The translations under genes were made by a program, and so were the position numbers. Positions 8,401 to 16,911 of a stretch of DNA of 64,000 nt are shown piece by piece (position 1 is the stretch's first letter; each line of letters starts with the position of its first letter). The stretch comes from Acidobacteriota bacterium (lineage in GTDB: Bacteria; Acidobacteriota; Terriglobia; Terriglobales; Acidobacteriaceae). The stretch is taken from NCBI GenBank assembly GCA_021805025.1, contig JAJZGF010000003.1:26948-90947 (forward strand), read 5' to 3'. The notes under the pieces were generated by a model. The model searched no databases. It had not been told where the DNA came from and worked only from the letters and a program-made list of their open reading frames with translations.

Positions 8401-9084
8401 ATGAAAAAGTATCTGGCAGAACTGGTTGGCACCTTCATTCTGGTGCTCTTTGGCTGTGGAACCGCCGTGGTGGCGGGCGACAAGGTGGGCATTCTAGGCA
8501 TCGCATTTGCCTTCGGATTTGCACTGATCGGCGCAGCCTACGGGATAGGCCCGATCTCCGGCTGTCATATCAATCCGGCCGTAAGCCTGGGTGTGTGGGC
8601 CGCAGGCCGGATGTCCCTCAAAGACATGATCGGCTACTGGGTCGGCCAGTTCGCGGGCGGCATTCTGGCAGCCTGGATTCTGAGCGTGATTGTGAGCGGT
8701 GTGGCGGGAGGATACAACATTGGCGCCAGCGGGCTCGGACAGGACGGCTGGGGGCCGGGCTACCAGGGCGGCTACAGCATGATGTCGGCGATTGCCTTCG
8801 AGTTTGTCGCGACGCTGATTTTCGTCACCGTCATTCTGGGCTCGACGCAGAAGAGCGCACCCTCGGGCTTTGCCGGCCTCGGCATCGGCATTACGCTGGT
8901 GGCGATTCACATCTTTGGCATCCACATCACCGGCGTGAGTGTGAACCCGGCGCGCAGTCTTGGACCCGCCCTGCTGGTGGGCGGAACGGCGCTCGCACAG
9001 GTCTGGTTGTTCCTGCTGATTCCAAGTGTGGCAGGTATTGCCGCCGGGTTGCTCTTCCGGACCAGGACACTGGAAGCAGACTAA
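8401..9084 (+). CDS. aqpZ: aquaporin Z-like water channel (MIP family)
   Basis: A 227-residue membrane channel with the two half-helix motifs of aquaporins, INPAVSLG (NPA1) and VNPARSLGP (NPA2), and about six membrane helices. The SGCHINPAVS and GVSVNPARSLGPAL contexts are those of AqpZ-type water channels rather than glycerol facilitators. The true start is ATG 8401 (MKKYLAELVGTF), which has GGGAGG four bases upstream; the track ORF start at 8263 runs into the leader. The leader is about 300 bp and contains the perfect hairpin at 8201-8230. The gene is divergent from phoB. Confidence 0.93.
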   Translation: MKKYLAELVGTFILVLFGCGTAVVAGDKVGILGIAFAFGFALIGAAYGIGPISGCHINPAVSLGVWAAGRMSLKDMIGYWVGQFAGGILAAWILSVIVSGVAGGYNIGASGLGQDGWGPGYQGGYSMMSAIAFEFVATLIFVTVILGSTQKSAPSGFAGLGIGITLVAIHIFGIHITGVSVNPARSLGPALLVGGTALAQVWLFLLIPSVAGIAAGLLFRTRTLEAD

Positions 9085-9122
9085 GCCTACCCCCGCATCG
9101 CGCCACGATGGTCCGACAACAT

Positions 9123-9165
9123 GCCCCAGCCTTCAACCCCGAGCGGTTAGGCTGAAGACTGGGGC
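9123..9165. other. extended hairpin between aquaporin and TSUP genes
   Basis: GCCCCAGCCTTCA (9123-9135) pairs with TGAAGACTGGGGC (9153-9165) with one mismatch. Inside the loop AACC and GGTT can pair further. It lies 38 bp after the aqpZ stop and 35 bp before the TSUP start. No U-run follows, so it is not a textbook terminator. A role in mRNA processing or attenuation is possible but unproven. Confidence 0.5.
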
Positions 9166-9200
9166 GTGCACCACCGTCAGGATCGCGCCATGGGGGACAA

Positions 9201-9557
9201 ATGGTCTGGTTGACCTTGTTGATAGGGGTAGTTGTTGGAGCATTCTCCGGTGTGGTTGGGGTTGGCGGGGGCATCCTGTTCGTTCCCGCGCTGGTTTGGC
9301 TGCTCGGAATGGACCAGCACAAGGCGCAGGGCACGTCGCTCGGAGCCCTGCTTGCGCCGGTGGGGCTGCTGGCTTTTCTTGAGTACTATCGCAAAGGCGA
9401 AGCGGATGTTCGCGTGGCTGCGCTGCTGGCCGTAGGTTTTCTTGTCGGCGGATACTTTGGAGGCGCCGGGGCGCAGTATATCCCGGACCTGTGGCTGCGT
9501 CGCATCTTTGCTGTGACTTTGCTTGCCATCGGCGGCCGGATGTTGTTCCAGCATTGA
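9201..9557 (+). CDS. half-size TSUP (TauE/SafE) family membrane permease
   Basis: Only 118 residues, about half of a normal TSUP protein. It carries the family's N-terminal signature GAFSGVVGVGGGILFVPALV and about four hydrophobic segments ending at FAVTLLAIGGRMLFQH. TSUP proteins export or import sulfite, sulfoacetate and other organosulfur anions. Full-length members carry two such repeats, so this one would have to form a homodimer or pair with another half. It starts at ATG 9201 with GGGGGA just upstream and ends with a proper stop, so it is not an obvious truncation. Substrate unknown. Confidence 0.82.
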   Translation: MVWLTLLIGVVVGAFSGVVGVGGGILFVPALVWLLGMDQHKAQGTSLGALLAPVGLLAFLEYYRKGEADVRVAALLAVGFLVGGYFGGAGAQYIPDLWLRRIFAVTLLAIGGRMLFQH

Positions 9558-9600
9558 AACACGCGCAAAACGAATCGAAGGTCCGGCAAAGTTTGTTGGC

Positions 9601-10338
9601 TTAAATTGACTGGACGGGCAAAAGCGTCAGATCGTCCACCAGACCGACTTCCTTCTGCACGAAAGGCTCTCCGTAGCGGACAGCGGCCAGCAGGCCGTAA
9701 TGCCGTGCCTCGGCGAAGGTCCGTTCGCGTATTTCATCCTCCGCCACAAAGAGGCCGCTGCCCTCCGGCTGGTTGGCGTACTGCGATCTGTAAGCCATCA
9801 GCGCGGCATGACGCTGCTCGATGAACGGCGTGATGTCCACAATGAAGCTGGGGCGCACATCCGCATACAGGCTGGCATAGACAATCTTGAATGGGCGATG
9901 CGGCTGACTGCCTGTTTCCACCTTGGACAAGCCAGCCAGAAAGCAGGCCTCGTAGCCCAGAGTCGCAGTTGTCGCATGGTCCGGGTGGCGCGCCTGCCAA
10001 TAGGGAAGGATGACTACGCGCGGGCGGAGTTCGCGCACCACGCGCGCAATCTTGACCCTGTTCTCCAGCGTATTCGCGATGGCTCCGTCGGGCAGGTCGA
10101 GCGCCACGCGCCAGCCCACGCCAAGCAATTGGGCAGCTTCGGCCGCTTCCGCGGCACGCTCCTGGGCGGTGCCTCGGGTTCCGGCTTCACCCTGCGTCAG
10201 ATCCAAAATCCCAGTGCGCAGGCCTCTTGCAGCCATTCTCAGCAGCGTGCCGCCGCAGGTCTGCTCCACGTCGTCGCGGTGCGCTGCAATCGCCAGAACG
10301 TCAACCGGCAAGGGATCGTCAGCGGCAGCCATGCTCAT
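9601..10338 (-). CDS. bshB1: PIG-L family deacetylase, bacillithiol biosynthesis BshB1-like
   Basis: A 245-residue zinc-dependent N-acetylglucosaminyl deacetylase. It has the zinc motif AIAAHRDDVEQTCGGTL, the TQGEAGTRGT segment and YWQARHPDH with the second histidine pair; AHRDDVE and RHPDH are hallmarks of BshB1. The enzyme removes acetyl from GlcNAc-malate, the second step of bacillithiol synthesis. BshA and BshC are not in the window. Its ATG overlaps the stop of the upstream lipoprotein gene (TGATG), so translation is probably coupled. A mycothiol- or LmbE-like role is less likely but cannot be excluded without bshA/bshC. Confidence 0.85.
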   Translation of the reverse strand: MSMAAADDPLPVDVLAIAAHRDDVEQTCGGTLLRMAARGLRTGILDLTQGEAGTRGTAQERAAEAAEAAQLLGVGWRVALDLPDGAIANTLENRVKIARVVRELRPRVVILPYWQARHPDHATTATLGYEACFLAGLSKVETGSQPHRPFKIVYASLYADVRPSFIVDITPFIEQRHAALMAYRSQYANQPEGSGLFVAEDEIRERTFAEARHYGLLAAVRYGEPFVQKEVGLVDDLTLLPVQSI

Positions 10339-11783
10339 CAGTAGACCGTGTTATTCGCGTCGGTCGTGCCGTCCATAAAAGCCACGTCATAGGCAGTGCC
10401 GGTCACAGTGACGTATTGATTGTTGATTGCTGAGCCATCGTGCGTGCTGTAGATGTACACCTGGCCCCCTTGCGCCACATAAACCTTGTGGAGGGTTTCG
10501 ACATCCGCGATGCCTGTCAGATCGCCCAGATAGGGCTCGATCATCGTCACGCTGTTGGTCGCTGTGTTGTACATCGTCAGGCAGCCGTACGGTTGCCCCT
10601 TGGCAAAGCGCTCACCGTTGTTGCACTTCGTCATTCCAATCCACAGCGTGTTGTCGTCCGCCAGCAGCATCCGGCTCACGCCGCCCGGAAGTCCATCGCT
10701 GATCGGGGTCGCACTCCCCGCGGTATTGTTCAGCAGATTCAGCACTGTGAGATTCCCCGTGAACAAGCCATCAGGCTGTAGCTGCTGACCGACCACATAC
10801 ATCGTGGATCCAACTACAAGCGCATTGCTTGATCCCCCGGGCACAGGGATAAAGGGAAGCGACCCGGTCTTCGGCAACGTGCCCGACTGCTGCCCGATCT
10901 GGAATATAAGTGGACTCACCGCGATTGGCGTAACAGAGGAAGCTGTCCCGCCGCATTCAGGTCCGCAGTTCAGGATGTACGCCGTTCCGCCGTCCGATGA
11001 AAAGACAGCCTTGATCGGGCGGTCGAAAGTGAGTGGAGCGCCATAGTAGTTGCCGGTCGAGTCGATATTATCCGGGCTTTGCGCTTGCAGCAGGCACCAC
11101 AAGGGCGCATTCTGCGGCTCACAATCGACTGCGGCCTTTGGCCAGTTGCCGGGACCGCCCGCATAGGTGATCGTTTGCGCGGCGGTAAGTTGGCGCGTGT
11201 AATAGATGTAATTCGAATTCTGGACAAATGCGAGTGCGGCCGAACCACCCGGGTTGACACTCACACGGTAAACCCCGGGCAAGCTCAGGCTTGCCTCCTG
11301 GCTCGTAACGCGGTCGATCGCCGTCACGACGTGCGCAGCTTGGCTGGCTGCAAAGGCATACGCCTGGCTGCGCGTCACAAACACGCTGGATGAAACGCCA
11401 TTCAGGCCCGACACGGCCCCATTCGTTGCCTCTTTTGCGTAGCTGATGAACGTCAGGCTGCCATCCCCGGAGCCGTAGACAGCACCTGTCTGCTCTTCCG
11501 GCATGTTCTGGATGGTGACCGGAAGCGCCCCCGCATACCCCGTGATGGAGTATGTCTTGTTTATGTTGTCGTAGGCGTAGCGGATGTCGTAATACGCATC
11601 CACAAACTCGAGCGCACCCTTGGTAAAGGAGCTGGGGTTCTGGATTGCAATCAGCACTCGGTACAGCAATCCGCTCGGCGGCAACACACGGCCCGCGAAG
11701 TAGGTTGTGGAACCGCACCCTGCCAGAACAATTGCAGCCGCCAGTGCCCCGACGGTGCTCAACCATAGACTTCTCTTCTTCAA
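10338..11783 (-). CDS. lipoprotein with probable beta-propeller fold, function unknown
   Basis: A 481-residue exported lipoprotein. The N-terminus MKKRSLWLSTVGALAAAIVLAGCG has a typical lipobox (LAGC). The rest is rich in beta-strand-like repeats of about 40-50 residues, with segments such as NLTVLNLLNNTAGSATP, GCLTMYNTATNSVTM and KVYVAQGGQVYIYSTH. These resemble YVTN or NHL beta-propeller blades, though the repeats are degenerate. I do not recognise a catalytic motif. It is translationally coupled (TGATG) to bshB1 downstream, which is odd for a surface lipoprotein and a cytoplasmic thiol enzyme; shared function cannot be assumed. Confidence 0.75.
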   Translation of the reverse strand: MKKRSLWLSTVGALAAAIVLAGCGSTTYFAGRVLPPSGLLYRVLIAIQNPSSFTKGALEFVDAYYDIRYAYDNINKTYSITGYAGALPVTIQNMPEEQTGAVYGSGDGSLTFISYAKEATNGAVSGLNGVSSSVFVTRSQAYAFAASQAAHVVTAIDRVTSQEASLSLPGVYRVSVNPGGSAALAFVQNSNYIYYTRQLTAAQTITYAGGPGNWPKAAVDCEPQNAPLWCLLQAQSPDNIDSTGNYYGAPLTFDRPIKAVFSSDGGTAYILNCGPECGGTASSVTPIAVSPLIFQIGQQSGTLPKTGSLPFIPVPGGSSNALVVGSTMYVVGQQLQPDGLFTGNLTVLNLLNNTAGSATPISDGLPGGVSRMLLADDNTLWIGMTKCNNGERFAKGQPYGCLTMYNTATNSVTMIEPYLGDLTGIADVETLHKVYVAQGGQVYIYSTHDGSAINNQYVTVTGTAYDVAFMDGTTDANNTVY

Positions 11784-12114
11784 AATCCCTTACCTCGACA
11801 GAGCGTGCGGAGTGTGCCGACGCCTTTTAAGTGAATACGATAACCGGCGGTTGCAGTTCGCCCGGAACGGGCCAAAACAGCCCGCCTGAACTCGATTCCT
11901 GCATCCCTTTAGACTCTCGAAGTATAACAAAGCAGCCTGACCCTCTGACGGGTCGGCCCGCAGGCGATTGGAGAGCCCCCGGCGGACCCTGCGCACGTCA
12001 GAGCATCACGCTTGCTCTTGCAGCCCAGGCGCAGGACTCGGTTCCCGATCGTGCCGGACGGGCGAACACTCCGCCGACGCAACTTCGGTCTTGATGCGTT
12101 AGCATGACAACAGA
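11784..12114. other. divergent intergenic region with an RNA-like two-stem structure
   Basis: This 331-bp gap separates the lipoprotein gene (minus) from the methyltransferase/MTHFR fusion (plus). It holds an inverted pair CTCTGACG (11943-11950) and CGTCAGAG (11996-12003) closing a 61-nt element in which GGTC and GACC add a second short helix. A further GTTCCCG/CGGGCGAAC pair lies at about 12041-12067. I see no open reading frame and could not match a known riboswitch class. Confidence 0.45.
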
Positions 12115-13989
12115 ATGCCGCAATTCAGTGACATCCTTGCCGGACAACCAGCGCTCGCCGACGGCGCCATGGGGACAGTTCTCTACGCGCGCGGCATATT
12201 CATCAACCGCTGCTATGACGAGCTGAACCTCTCCGATCCCGGCCTGATCATGGCCGTGCATGAGGAGTACCTGCAGGCGGGCGCACAGATTCTGGAATCC
12301 AATACCTTCGGCGCGAACCGCTTCCGTCTCTCACGCCATGGGCTGGGCAGCAAGGTGGCGGAGATCAACACCGCTGGAGTGCGGATTGCCCGCGAGGCCG
12401 TCGCGCATCTGCGCGAGAAGCAGGCGGGCGAGGCCTGGGTCGCCGGCTCAGTAGGCCCACTGGGTGTGCGGCTGGAACCGCTCGGCAAGACTGGCCTTGA
12501 GGAAGCTCGCGCCGCATTCGCCGAGCAGATTCGCGCATTGGCTGAAGCCGGCGCCGATCTCCTCATCATTGAAACCATGCCGGCTTTGAATGAGGCCCGT
12601 GAAGCGCTGCTTGCCGCTGAAGAGACCGCGCCTCATCTGCCCGTGCTGGTTATGGTCACCGTTGACGACGAGAGCAACTGTCTTGACGGATCCTCCCCGC
12701 AACAGGCCGCGGCGCTACTCACCGAGTGGGGCGCAGGAGCGATCGGCGTCAACTGCTCCACGGGGCCCTCCGCCGTACTCACCGCCGTTGAAGCGATGCG
12801 CTCTGCCACCACGCTGCCCATCGCCGCCATGCCCAACGCCGGCCTGCCGCGCGCCGTCGAAGGCCGCAACATCTATCTCTGCTCGCCCGAGTACATGGCC
12901 AGTTTTGCGCGCAAGGCCATCGCCGCGGGGGCACAGATTGTCGGCGGCTGCTGCGGCACCACGCCCAACCATATCCGCGCCATGCGCTCGGCCATGCGAG
13001 CCATCGACGCACAAACGCGCGTCGCCGAAGGCCACGCTACCGCCGTGCTCAGCAACGAAACGCCGCCGGCTTCACTCGGCCAACGCTCGCGGCTTGGTTC
13101 CCTCATCGAACAAGGAACTTTTGTCACGATGGTCGAGATAGTGCCGCCCAAAGGCATCGACTGCTCCGCCGAAATCGAAGGCGCGCAGCTTCTAGCGCAG
13201 CTCGGCGTCCACTCCATCAACGTGCCGGACTCGCCGCGCGCCTCGGCCCGCATGAGCGCGCAAAGCCTCTGCATCCAGATTCAGCAGCAAACCAGCATCG
13301 AGACGGTGCTCCACTACACCTGCCGCGATCGCAATGTGCTGTCCATCCAGTCGGACCTCCTGGGAGCGTCGTCCATCGGCCTCCGCAACATACTTTGCCT
13401 CACAGGTGACCCGCCCAAACTGGGCAACTACCCGGATGCCACCGCGGTGTTCGACGTGGATTCTATCGGCCTCGTAAACCTGGTGCGGCGCCTCAACCAC
13501 GGGCTCGACATCGGGGCAAACTCGATAGGAGCCTCGACGAATTTCACCATCGGCGTCGCGGCGAACCCTGGCGCACCGGACATCGAGCACGAACTGCGCC
13601 GCTTCGCTTTTAAGGTGGAGGCAGGCGCGGAGTACGCCATCACCCAGCCGGTCTTTGACCTGCGCCTTCTGGAAGAGTTCCTCAAACGCATCGAGCAGCA
13701 TCGCATCCCCGTCATTGCCGGCATCTGGCCCCTTACCAGCCTGCGCAACGCAGAGTTCATGAAGAACGATCTGCGTGTCTCCATGCCGGAGGAAATCATG
13801 CTGCGCATGGCGCAGGCCGACACGCCGGAAGCGGCGCGCAAGGAAGGCATCAACATCGCGCAGCAGATGATGGAGGCAGTCCGTCCCTACGTGCAGGGTG
13901 TCCAGGTCAGCGCGCCCTTTGGCCGCTACGCCGCCGCTGCCGAGGTAATTGCGAGCGTGCTGCCACCGGCGCCCAGGGTGAAGGAGTAA
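12115..13989 (+). CDS. bifunctional homocysteine S-methyltransferase / 5,10-methylenetetrahydrofolate reductase
   Basis: A 624-residue fusion. Residues 1 to about 300 are a zinc-dependent homocysteine methyltransferase barrel (ADGAMGTVLYARG, GVNCSTGP, and GGCCGTTPNHI with the paired zinc cysteines). From about 330 to the end is a methylenetetrahydrofolate reductase (FVTMVEIVPPKGID, GLRNILCLTGDPP, EYAITQPVFD). Together they would make methyl-tetrahydrofolate and pass a methyl group to homocysteine for methionine synthesis; this layout matches YitJ-type proteins. No cobalamin-binding domain is seen. It probably shares its transcript with xseB, which follows 5 bp after its stop. Confidence 0.93.
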   Translation: MPQFSDILAGQPALADGAMGTVLYARGIFINRCYDELNLSDPGLIMAVHEEYLQAGAQILESNTFGANRFRLSRHGLGSKVAEINTAGVRIAREAVAHLREKQAGEAWVAGSVGPLGVRLEPLGKTGLEEARAAFAEQIRALAEAGADLLIIETMPALNEAREALLAAEETAPHLPVLVMVTVDDESNCLDGSSPQQAAALLTEWGAGAIGVNCSTGPSAVLTAVEAMRSATTLPIAAMPNAGLPRAVEGRNIYLCSPEYMASFARKAIAAGAQIVGGCCGTTPNHIRAMRSAMRAIDAQTRVAEGHATAVLSNETPPASLGQRSRLGSLIEQGTFVTMVEIVPPKGIDCSAEIEGAQLLAQLGVHSINVPDSPRASARMSAQSLCIQIQQQTSIETVLHYTCRDRNVLSIQSDLLGASSIGLRNILCLTGDPPKLGNYPDATAVFDVDSIGLVNLVRRLNHGLDIGANSIGASTNFTIGVAANPGAPDIEHELRRFAFKVEAGAEYAITQPVFDLRLLEEFLKRIEQHRIPVIAGIWPLTSLRNAEFMKNDLRVSMPEEIMLRMAQADTPEAARKEGINIAQQMMEAVRPYVQGVQVSAPFGRYAAAAEVIASVLPPAPRVKE

Positions 13990-13994
13990 GACCC

Positions 13995-14216
13995 ATGCCA
14001 TCCTTTGAAGAGTCTCTGCAAAAACTCGAAAGCATTGTCGAGCAGATGGAGAAGGGCGACCTCAGCCTGGAGGACTCGCTCAAGCTGTTTGAAGAGGGCG
14101 TGGCTCTCTCGACGGCCTGCAAGAAAGAACTGGACGAGGCCGAAGGCAAGGTCCAGATGCTCATCAAGCAACGCGACGGCTCCTTCAAGGCAGAGTTGTT
14201 CCCCCCGGAAAAGTAA
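13995..14216 (+). CDS. xseB: exodeoxyribonuclease VII small subunit
   Basis: A 73-residue protein with the XseB pattern SFEESLQKLESIVEQMEKGDLSLEDSLKLFEEG, a helical hairpin that binds XseA in the nuclease complex degrading single-stranded DNA. Length fits the family (about 70-85 residues). AAGGAG of its ribosome site spans the stop of the methyltransferase/MTHFR gene, so it is the second gene of a two-gene unit. The large subunit xseA is not in the window. Confidence 0.95.
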   Translation: MPSFEESLQKLESIVEQMEKGDLSLEDSLKLFEEGVALSTACKKELDEAEGKVQMLIKQRDGSFKAELFPPEK

Positions 14217-14283
14217 CCCGCTCACCGCGTTGACGTGCGCGGATCCCCCTTCGATCCTCCATTGAATATTCCGGCGCTGTGCC

Positions 14284-15297
14284 TCACCCCAGCATCTGCG
14301 GCCGATGCGCTGTTCCGTCAAAGTGGGTGCTCGTCTTGTAGAGCTCGAACTTGCCTTCCTGCGAGGCGGCTTTTGTGCGATCGAGCAGGCTGGCCACCTG
14401 CGCCTCAGACATTGGCTGAAAGGTCCGCGCCGCTTGCAGCGCCTGGTCGAGCACTGCCTGATTGTCGATGCCCGTAATTTGGGTCGAGATGGGCAAGTTG
14501 AGACAATAGTGCAGGCACTCGATCGGCTTCACGGTCTTGCTGTCGAGGATGAAGTGGTCGCCGAATGCCTTCATGCCTAACGCGCCGATGTTTTCGCGAT
14601 TCAGGATGGGCAGAACATCATGGCCAAAGCTGCGGAAGTGCGCGTCCATCACGTTGAGCGGCATCTGCACGGCGTCAAAGTGGAAGCTGCGTGCACGCGC
14701 CTCATTCAGCATGCGCAGATGCACATACGGGTCCTTGTGGCCGGTGAAGCCAATATAGCGAACCTTGCCCGCCTTCTTCGCGTCCAGCATGGCCTCCATC
14801 GCGCCGCCCTCGGCGAAGATGCGGTCGGGGTCTTCGAGGCGAATGACCTCGTGGAACTGCATCAGGTCGACGTGGTCGGTTTGCAGGCGCTGCAACGATT
14901 CGTTGATCTGCTGCGCGGCGGCAGCTTTGGTGCGACCATCGATCTTCGTCATCAGAAAAACCTTGTTCCGATATCCGTCCGCCAGCGCCCTGCCCATGCG
15001 TGCCTCGCTGACGCCGTCGTTGTAATCCCAGCAATTGTCCATAAAGGTGATGCCGCGGTCGATGGCCTGGCGAATCAACTGAATGGACTCCTGCTCCTCA
15101 AGCGACGGCTTGCCGATGTGGTAGCCGCCAAGGCCAATGGCCGAGATACGCTCCCCGGTGCTGCCTAGCGTGCGATAGATCATGCCCTCTGCCTCGGGCG
15201 CCTTCCCCTCCGCGTGCAGCATGGGCGTCAAAAGACGCTCTGTGGCCGCCACGCTCACCGCCGTCGTTGCCGTCTTCAAGAAATCGCGCCGATCCAT
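14284..15297 (-). CDS. Tat-exported aldo/keto reductase
   Basis: A 337-residue NADPH-type oxidoreductase with a twin-arginine signal (MDRRDFLKTATTAVSVAATE). The AKR tetrad is visible as Asp and Tyr in FMDNCWDYNDGVSEARMGRAL, Lys in VFLMTKIDG and His in HVDLMQFHEV. The RTLGSTGERISAIGLGGYHIG start of the barrel is typical. GGAGG four bases upstream supports the ATG at 15297. It is convergent with xseB. Secreted Tat-dependent AKRs are common in acidobacteria; the substrate is unknown. Confidence 0.88.
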   Translation of the reverse strand: MDRRDFLKTATTAVSVAATERLLTPMLHAEGKAPEAEGMIYRTLGSTGERISAIGLGGYHIGKPSLEEQESIQLIRQAIDRGITFMDNCWDYNDGVSEARMGRALADGYRNKVFLMTKIDGRTKAAAAQQINESLQRLQTDHVDLMQFHEVIRLEDPDRIFAEGGAMEAMLDAKKAGKVRYIGFTGHKDPYVHLRMLNEARARSFHFDAVQMPLNVMDAHFRSFGHDVLPILNRENIGALGMKAFGDHFILDSKTVKPIECLHYCLNLPISTQITGIDNQAVLDQALQAARTFQPMSEAQVASLLDRTKAASQEGKFELYKTSTHFDGTAHRPQMLG

Positions 15298-15333
15298 AGT
15301 TCCTCCGTTTTGCCTTGTGGGTCTACTCCATAC

Positions 15334-15870
15334 TCAGTGAGGCATCAGCCTCGCACGAAGCCATTGTTGCAGCGGCGGCGAGACGCGGTCTAATGCGGCC
15401 AGGTGAAAGACGGGCTTTCCCAGGCCAGGCATCTCCCCATCGGGACCACGCAGGATGGTCGCGTCTGCCCGCCGCCGGAGCCTTTCAAAGGATGGCTTCC
15501 GTTCGCCGTCTGCTCCTGCGTCAACCGCCAGGCATAGATCCGGCTGCACAAAGTCCACGATTCGATTGGACTCGAAGATCAAGGGGGAATCGCGCTCTAT
15601 ACGCGACCAAAGCGCGTGGATGACCTGTGCAAGCATTTCATCCTGCGCAGAGACGAGCAGCGCACGGCTTGCGCCGGCGGCCAGATACCGCGCAGTGTCG
15701 GTCGCCTGCCCTGCAGTGGTCTCTTCCCAGATAGGTTCACGCTCGCCGTGTGCGTGACTGGTGATTTTGACCGCAGTCCAGGCAAACTCGCGCAGAGCCG
15801 CAATCAGTCCGCAGATGACTGCGGTCTTCCCCACGTTTCTACCGCTGCCCCCAACAATGATGACCGGCAC
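15334..15870 (-). CDS. MobB-like P-loop NTPase in the lpxD operon
   Basis: A 178-residue protein with a P-loop (VGGSGRNVGKTAVICGLIAAL) and a region KITSHAHGEREPIW resembling the KHxHH part of MobB, the GTPase that helps attach GMP to molybdopterin. Later parts diverge (GASRALLVSAQDEMLAQV, FESNRIVDFVQPDLCLAVDAG), and FESN...P.L...VD is like the switch end of MobB-type folds. It starts with GTG two bases after the lpxD stop, with its ribosome site (AAGGAG) inside lpxD. No other molybdenum-cofactor gene is near, so a lipid A or unrelated role is as plausible as cofactor assembly. Confidence 0.65.
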   Translation of the reverse strand: MPVIIVGGSGRNVGKTAVICGLIAALREFAWTAVKITSHAHGEREPIWEETTAGQATDTARYLAAGASRALLVSAQDEMLAQVIHALWSRIERDSPLIFESNRIVDFVQPDLCLAVDAGADGERKPSFERLRRRADATILRGPDGEMPGLGKPVFHLAALDRVSPPLQQWLRARLMPH

Positions 15871-15872
15871 GG

Positions 15873-16898
15873 CTACTCCTTGCCGTCAGACTTGCCGTGG
15901 CTCTTGGCAAGGCGGGCGAGCGTGGCCTGCTCCCGCAGCACCTGCTTGAGCGGACGCGCCGGCGTGCCGAAGAAGACCGTTCCAGGCTTGTGGCCTTCAT
16001 TGGTCAGCGTTTTGCCGTTAAAGACGCCGGACTGGCCGCCCAATATGACTCCAGGTCCGACGTGTGCGTGGTCGCCGATGCCCACCTGACCTGCAATCAC
16101 CGCCCCGCTGCCCACCGTACTTGACCCCGAGATTCCCGTCAGCGCCACGAGAATTACGTCCTCGCCGATCTCGCAGTTGTGTCCCACGTGGACGAGATTG
16201 TCAATCTTCGTTCCCCTGCCGATGCGCGTCTCCTTCAGTGCGCCGCGGTCTATCGTTGAGTTTGCCCCGATCTCCACATCGTCTTCAATCACCAGGGTGC
16301 CTTGCTGCGGAAATTGAGTGTAAGCGCCCGTCTTGGCATCGCGCACATAGCCAAAACCGTCCGCGCCCAGCACCGCACCGGCGTGGACCAGCACCCGATC
16401 GCCCAGTGCGACGCCCGGATAGAGCACGGCGCGCGGATAGATGCGGCAATCGGCGCCGATGCGAACGCCGTGACCGATGACCGCGCCCGCCTCGATGCGA
16501 GTGCCCGCGCCAATATGCGCGTCACCCTCAACGACTGCGGCCGCGCCTACCGTCACGCCTACGCCCAGGCTGGCAGTCACAGCAACAATTGCTGCGGGGT
16601 GGATGCCCACCGCGGAAGGCTGCGGAGCCAGCAGCCTGGCCGCGCGAGCAAACCAGAGACGGGGCTGGTCGGTCTCAACGATAGACTTGCCGGGCGGGTA
16701 GGCGTCCGCTTGGCCCGGCTGCAACACAATCACGCCCGCATTGCTGCCCAGAGCCTCCGCAGCCGTTGCTCTTGTGTCCGAGAAAATCAGATCAAAGAGG
16801 CCCGCGCGCTCATAGGAACTCACGTCTTTGACGTTCCACCCCGGATCGCCCTGCGCCAGCTTGCCGCCCAGCTTCTCTACCAGCTCACCCAGCGTCAT
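15873..16898 (-). CDS. lpxD: UDP-3-O-(3-hydroxyacyl)glucosamine N-acyltransferase
   Basis: A 341-residue enzyme of lipid A synthesis adding the second acyl chain to UDP-acyl-glucosamine. Its N-terminal domain (MTLGELVEKLGGKLAQGDPG) is followed by a left-handed beta-helix of hexapeptide repeats (IGAGTRIEAGAVIGHGVRIG and so on). The catalytic histidine lies in LVHVGHNCEIGEDVILVA. The track start at 17219 is wrong; ATG 16898 with GAGGAGAG upstream fits the family length. It follows the LpxL-like gene by 13 bp and overlaps nothing. Downstream is the MobB-like P-loop gene. Confidence 0.94.
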   Translation of the reverse strand: MTLGELVEKLGGKLAQGDPGWNVKDVSSYERAGLFDLIFSDTRATAAEALGSNAGVIVLQPGQADAYPPGKSIVETDQPRLWFARAARLLAPQPSAVGIHPAAIVAVTASLGVGVTVGAAAVVEGDAHIGAGTRIEAGAVIGHGVRIGADCRIYPRAVLYPGVALGDRVLVHAGAVLGADGFGYVRDAKTGAYTQFPQQGTLVIEDDVEIGANSTIDRGALKETRIGRGTKIDNLVHVGHNCEIGEDVILVALTGISGSSTVGSGAVIAGQVGIGDHAHVGPGVILGGQSGVFNGKTLTNEGHKPGTVFFGTPARPLKQVLREQATLARLAKSHGKSDGKE

Positions 16899-16911
16899 CC
16901 GTCTCTCTCCT

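Noticed and set aside
11943-12114. A SAM, SAH or cobalamin riboswitch before the methyltransferase fusion
   Set aside because: I could not match a known class. It is reported only as an unclassified element.
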